Assembly: GCF_030063335.1 (NCBI RefSeq)
Contig: NZ_JASISW010000007.1
Span: 62,001-126,000, forward strand
Direction of reading: 5' to 3'
Origin: Rhodococcus sp. G-MC3
Lineage (GTDB): Bacteria; Actinomycetota; Actinomycetes; Mycobacteriales; Mycobacteriaceae
Length of the DNA: 64,000 bases
The translations under genes were made by a program, and so were the position numbers. This document shows, piece by piece, positions 63,274-64,000 of this stretch (position 1 is its first letter; each line of letters starts with the position of its first letter). Below the pieces are notes generated by a model. It was not told the DNA's origin and did not search any database. It saw only the letters and a program-made list of their open reading frames with translations.

Positions 63274-63335
63274 CCTAAAAATCCGGTGCCCTAAAAATCC
63301 GGTGCCCTACGAATCCGGTGCCCTACTACCGTGCC
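63274..63335. repeat. 16-bp tandem repeat at the 3' end of the TfoX-like gene
   Basis: Units at 63274-63289 and 63290-63305 are identical, a third (63306-63321) has two changes, and a shorter fourth follows. The core is CCTAAAAATCCGGTGC. The array lies in the intergenic region and runs just into the stop codon of the TfoX-like gene. Confidence 0.9.
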
Positions 63336-63655
63336 GAGCTTTCGTTGAATTCGAGCGCAACTCCGATCCACCATGTGAGATCTGCGTCGGACAGTCCTTC
63401 GGGGTCTACCGCGATCCAAGACTTTCCCATGTCGCGGCCGCCCATATCGGCGGTGCGGGCGCCAGGGTGTGCGGTGAGTTCGTCCGACCGCGAAGGATCG
63501 CATTTCAGCAACAGCCTTCCGTCGACAGTCGCGCCGGCTGCCAGCTTGCCGCGGACCATGAACTGCAGTCCACCGAACATTTTCTTCTCAACCACGGAAG
63601 GTTCGCCGGACAACGCATACCGGATTCGGTCGGCTAGCTCGACGTCATAGGTCAT
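63326..63655 (-). CDS. TfoX N-terminal-domain family protein
   Basis: This protein of about 109 residues has the TfoX_N pattern: ADRIRYALSGEPSVVEKKMFGGLQFMVRGKLAAGATVDGRLLLKC, then GKSWIAVDPEGLSDADLTWWIGVALEF. Such single-domain actinobacterial proteins are not known competence regulators; their function is undefined. The ATG at 63655 is chosen over a longer frame at 63697. A 16-bp tandem array abuts its 3' end. Confidence 0.85.
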   Translation of the reverse strand: MTYDVELADRIRYALSGEPSVVEKKMFGGLQFMVRGKLAAGATVDGRLLLKCDPSRSDELTAHPGARTADMGGRDMGKSWIAVDPEGLSDADLTWWIGVALEFNESSAR

Positions 63656-63756
63656 GGTCACCAGTGTGAGGCCATTTGCCCGCCACCACCAGGGCAAAAC
63701 GTTGGCTCATCCAGCATCGGCACCGCACTCGCCGTACGCGTAATTCTTGGGATGAT

Positions 63757-64000
63757 TCACGTGCGAGGCGCTTTCAGCTCGTATCGCTCGGTGTCGTCGA
63801 CTCTATAAGCAACGACTGTTGCGAGGACATCGCGACCGGGAGGCAGGATGCGCACGGTCACCGAGCCCGTCTCGGCGGCAGCGAGGCGCGTCGCGATTTC
63901 GGTACGAAGCTCAGCAACTGTGCCTGCGTCGATCCCGTCGAGCCCGCCGTCGTCCAGGAGTTGGACGGTGACGCCGCGTGCGCGCGCGGCTCGTGCAGCA
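63757..64000 (-). CDS. Unidentified protein, C-terminal 80 residues (gene runs off the window)
   Basis: The minus-strand frame is open from the right edge to a TGA at 63757-63759 and encodes about 80 residues rich in charged residues. It includes GVTVQLLDDGGLDGIDAGTVAELRTEI and ATVVAYRVDDTERYEL. The codon pattern is typical of this genome, with G or C at most third positions, so it is probably a real gene cut by the window. I do not recognise the family. Confidence 0.6.
   Translation of the reverse strand, partial: AARAARARGVTVQLLDDGGLDGIDAGTVAELRTEIATRLAAAETGSVTVRILPPGRDVLATVVAYRVDDTERYELKAPRT

Overview
The window is one contiguous stretch of a high-GC actinobacterial chromosome, most likely Rhodococcus or a close relative in the Mycobacteriales. 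Three things point there. The order rsmG-parA-parB-acetyltransferase-cwlM-trx-trxB-anti-sigma-sigM-murJ-DUF6049-mutT4-pcnA matches the Mycobacterium tuberculosis Rv3919c-Rv3907c block. An antigen-85-like esterase and a 13E12-type HNH gene are present. Many starts are GTG or leaderless. In this lineage rsmG-parAB lies a few kb from oriC, so the left edge is probably origin-proximal, and a perfect parS site sits inside parA.

Layout. Positions 1-16.8 kb hold the conserved origin-proximal block: chromosome segregation, cell-wall control by CwlM and the MurJ-pseudokinase fusion, thioredoxin, the SigM sigma/anti-sigma pair, MutT4 and the CCA-adding enzyme. Positions 16.8-28.8 kb are an accessory and housekeeping mix: two MFS exporters, an epimerase with a twin-palindrome control region, a TetR regulator, YqgE/AlgH, glutamate decarboxylase, an SBF-like transporter, a secreted lipase, a diguanylate cyclase and two small membrane proteins. 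Positions 28.8-38.5 kb hold leuS, a stand-alone thioesterase, azlCD with a divergent Lrp-type regulator, small redox/SDR/DinB genes and a glucosylglycerate hydrolase. Positions 38.5-54.1 kb are dominated by a 14.7-kb gene for a four-module non-ribosomal peptide synthetase (C-A-T-E, C-A-T, C-A-T, C-A-T-TE). Its stop codon overlaps the start of an antigen-85-like esterase. Positions 54.4-59 kb hold a Tat-exported PhoX-type phosphatase and a polar amino-acid ABC importer. Positions 59.3-64 kb hold an F420-type oxidoreductase, a metallohydrolase, an SOS-box-controlled DUF222/HNH gene, a TfoX-like gene and a partial gene.

The most interesting unit is the NRPS-esterase pair. The specificity residues read from the second adenylation domain equal the enterobactin-type serine code. 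The other three codes are not confidently assignable. I see no MbtH gene, no iron box and no siderophore transporter in the window. The product is therefore predicted as a tetrapeptide D-X1-Ser-X3-X4, possibly N-capped, of unknown function; the coupled esterase/acyltransferase suggests a link to the mycolate envelope. This last point is inference.

Starts were re-chosen where a ribosome-binding site, a leaderless -10 element or family length argued for it; alternatives are given. No tRNA, rRNA, CRISPR array, insertion sequence or riboswitch was recognised.
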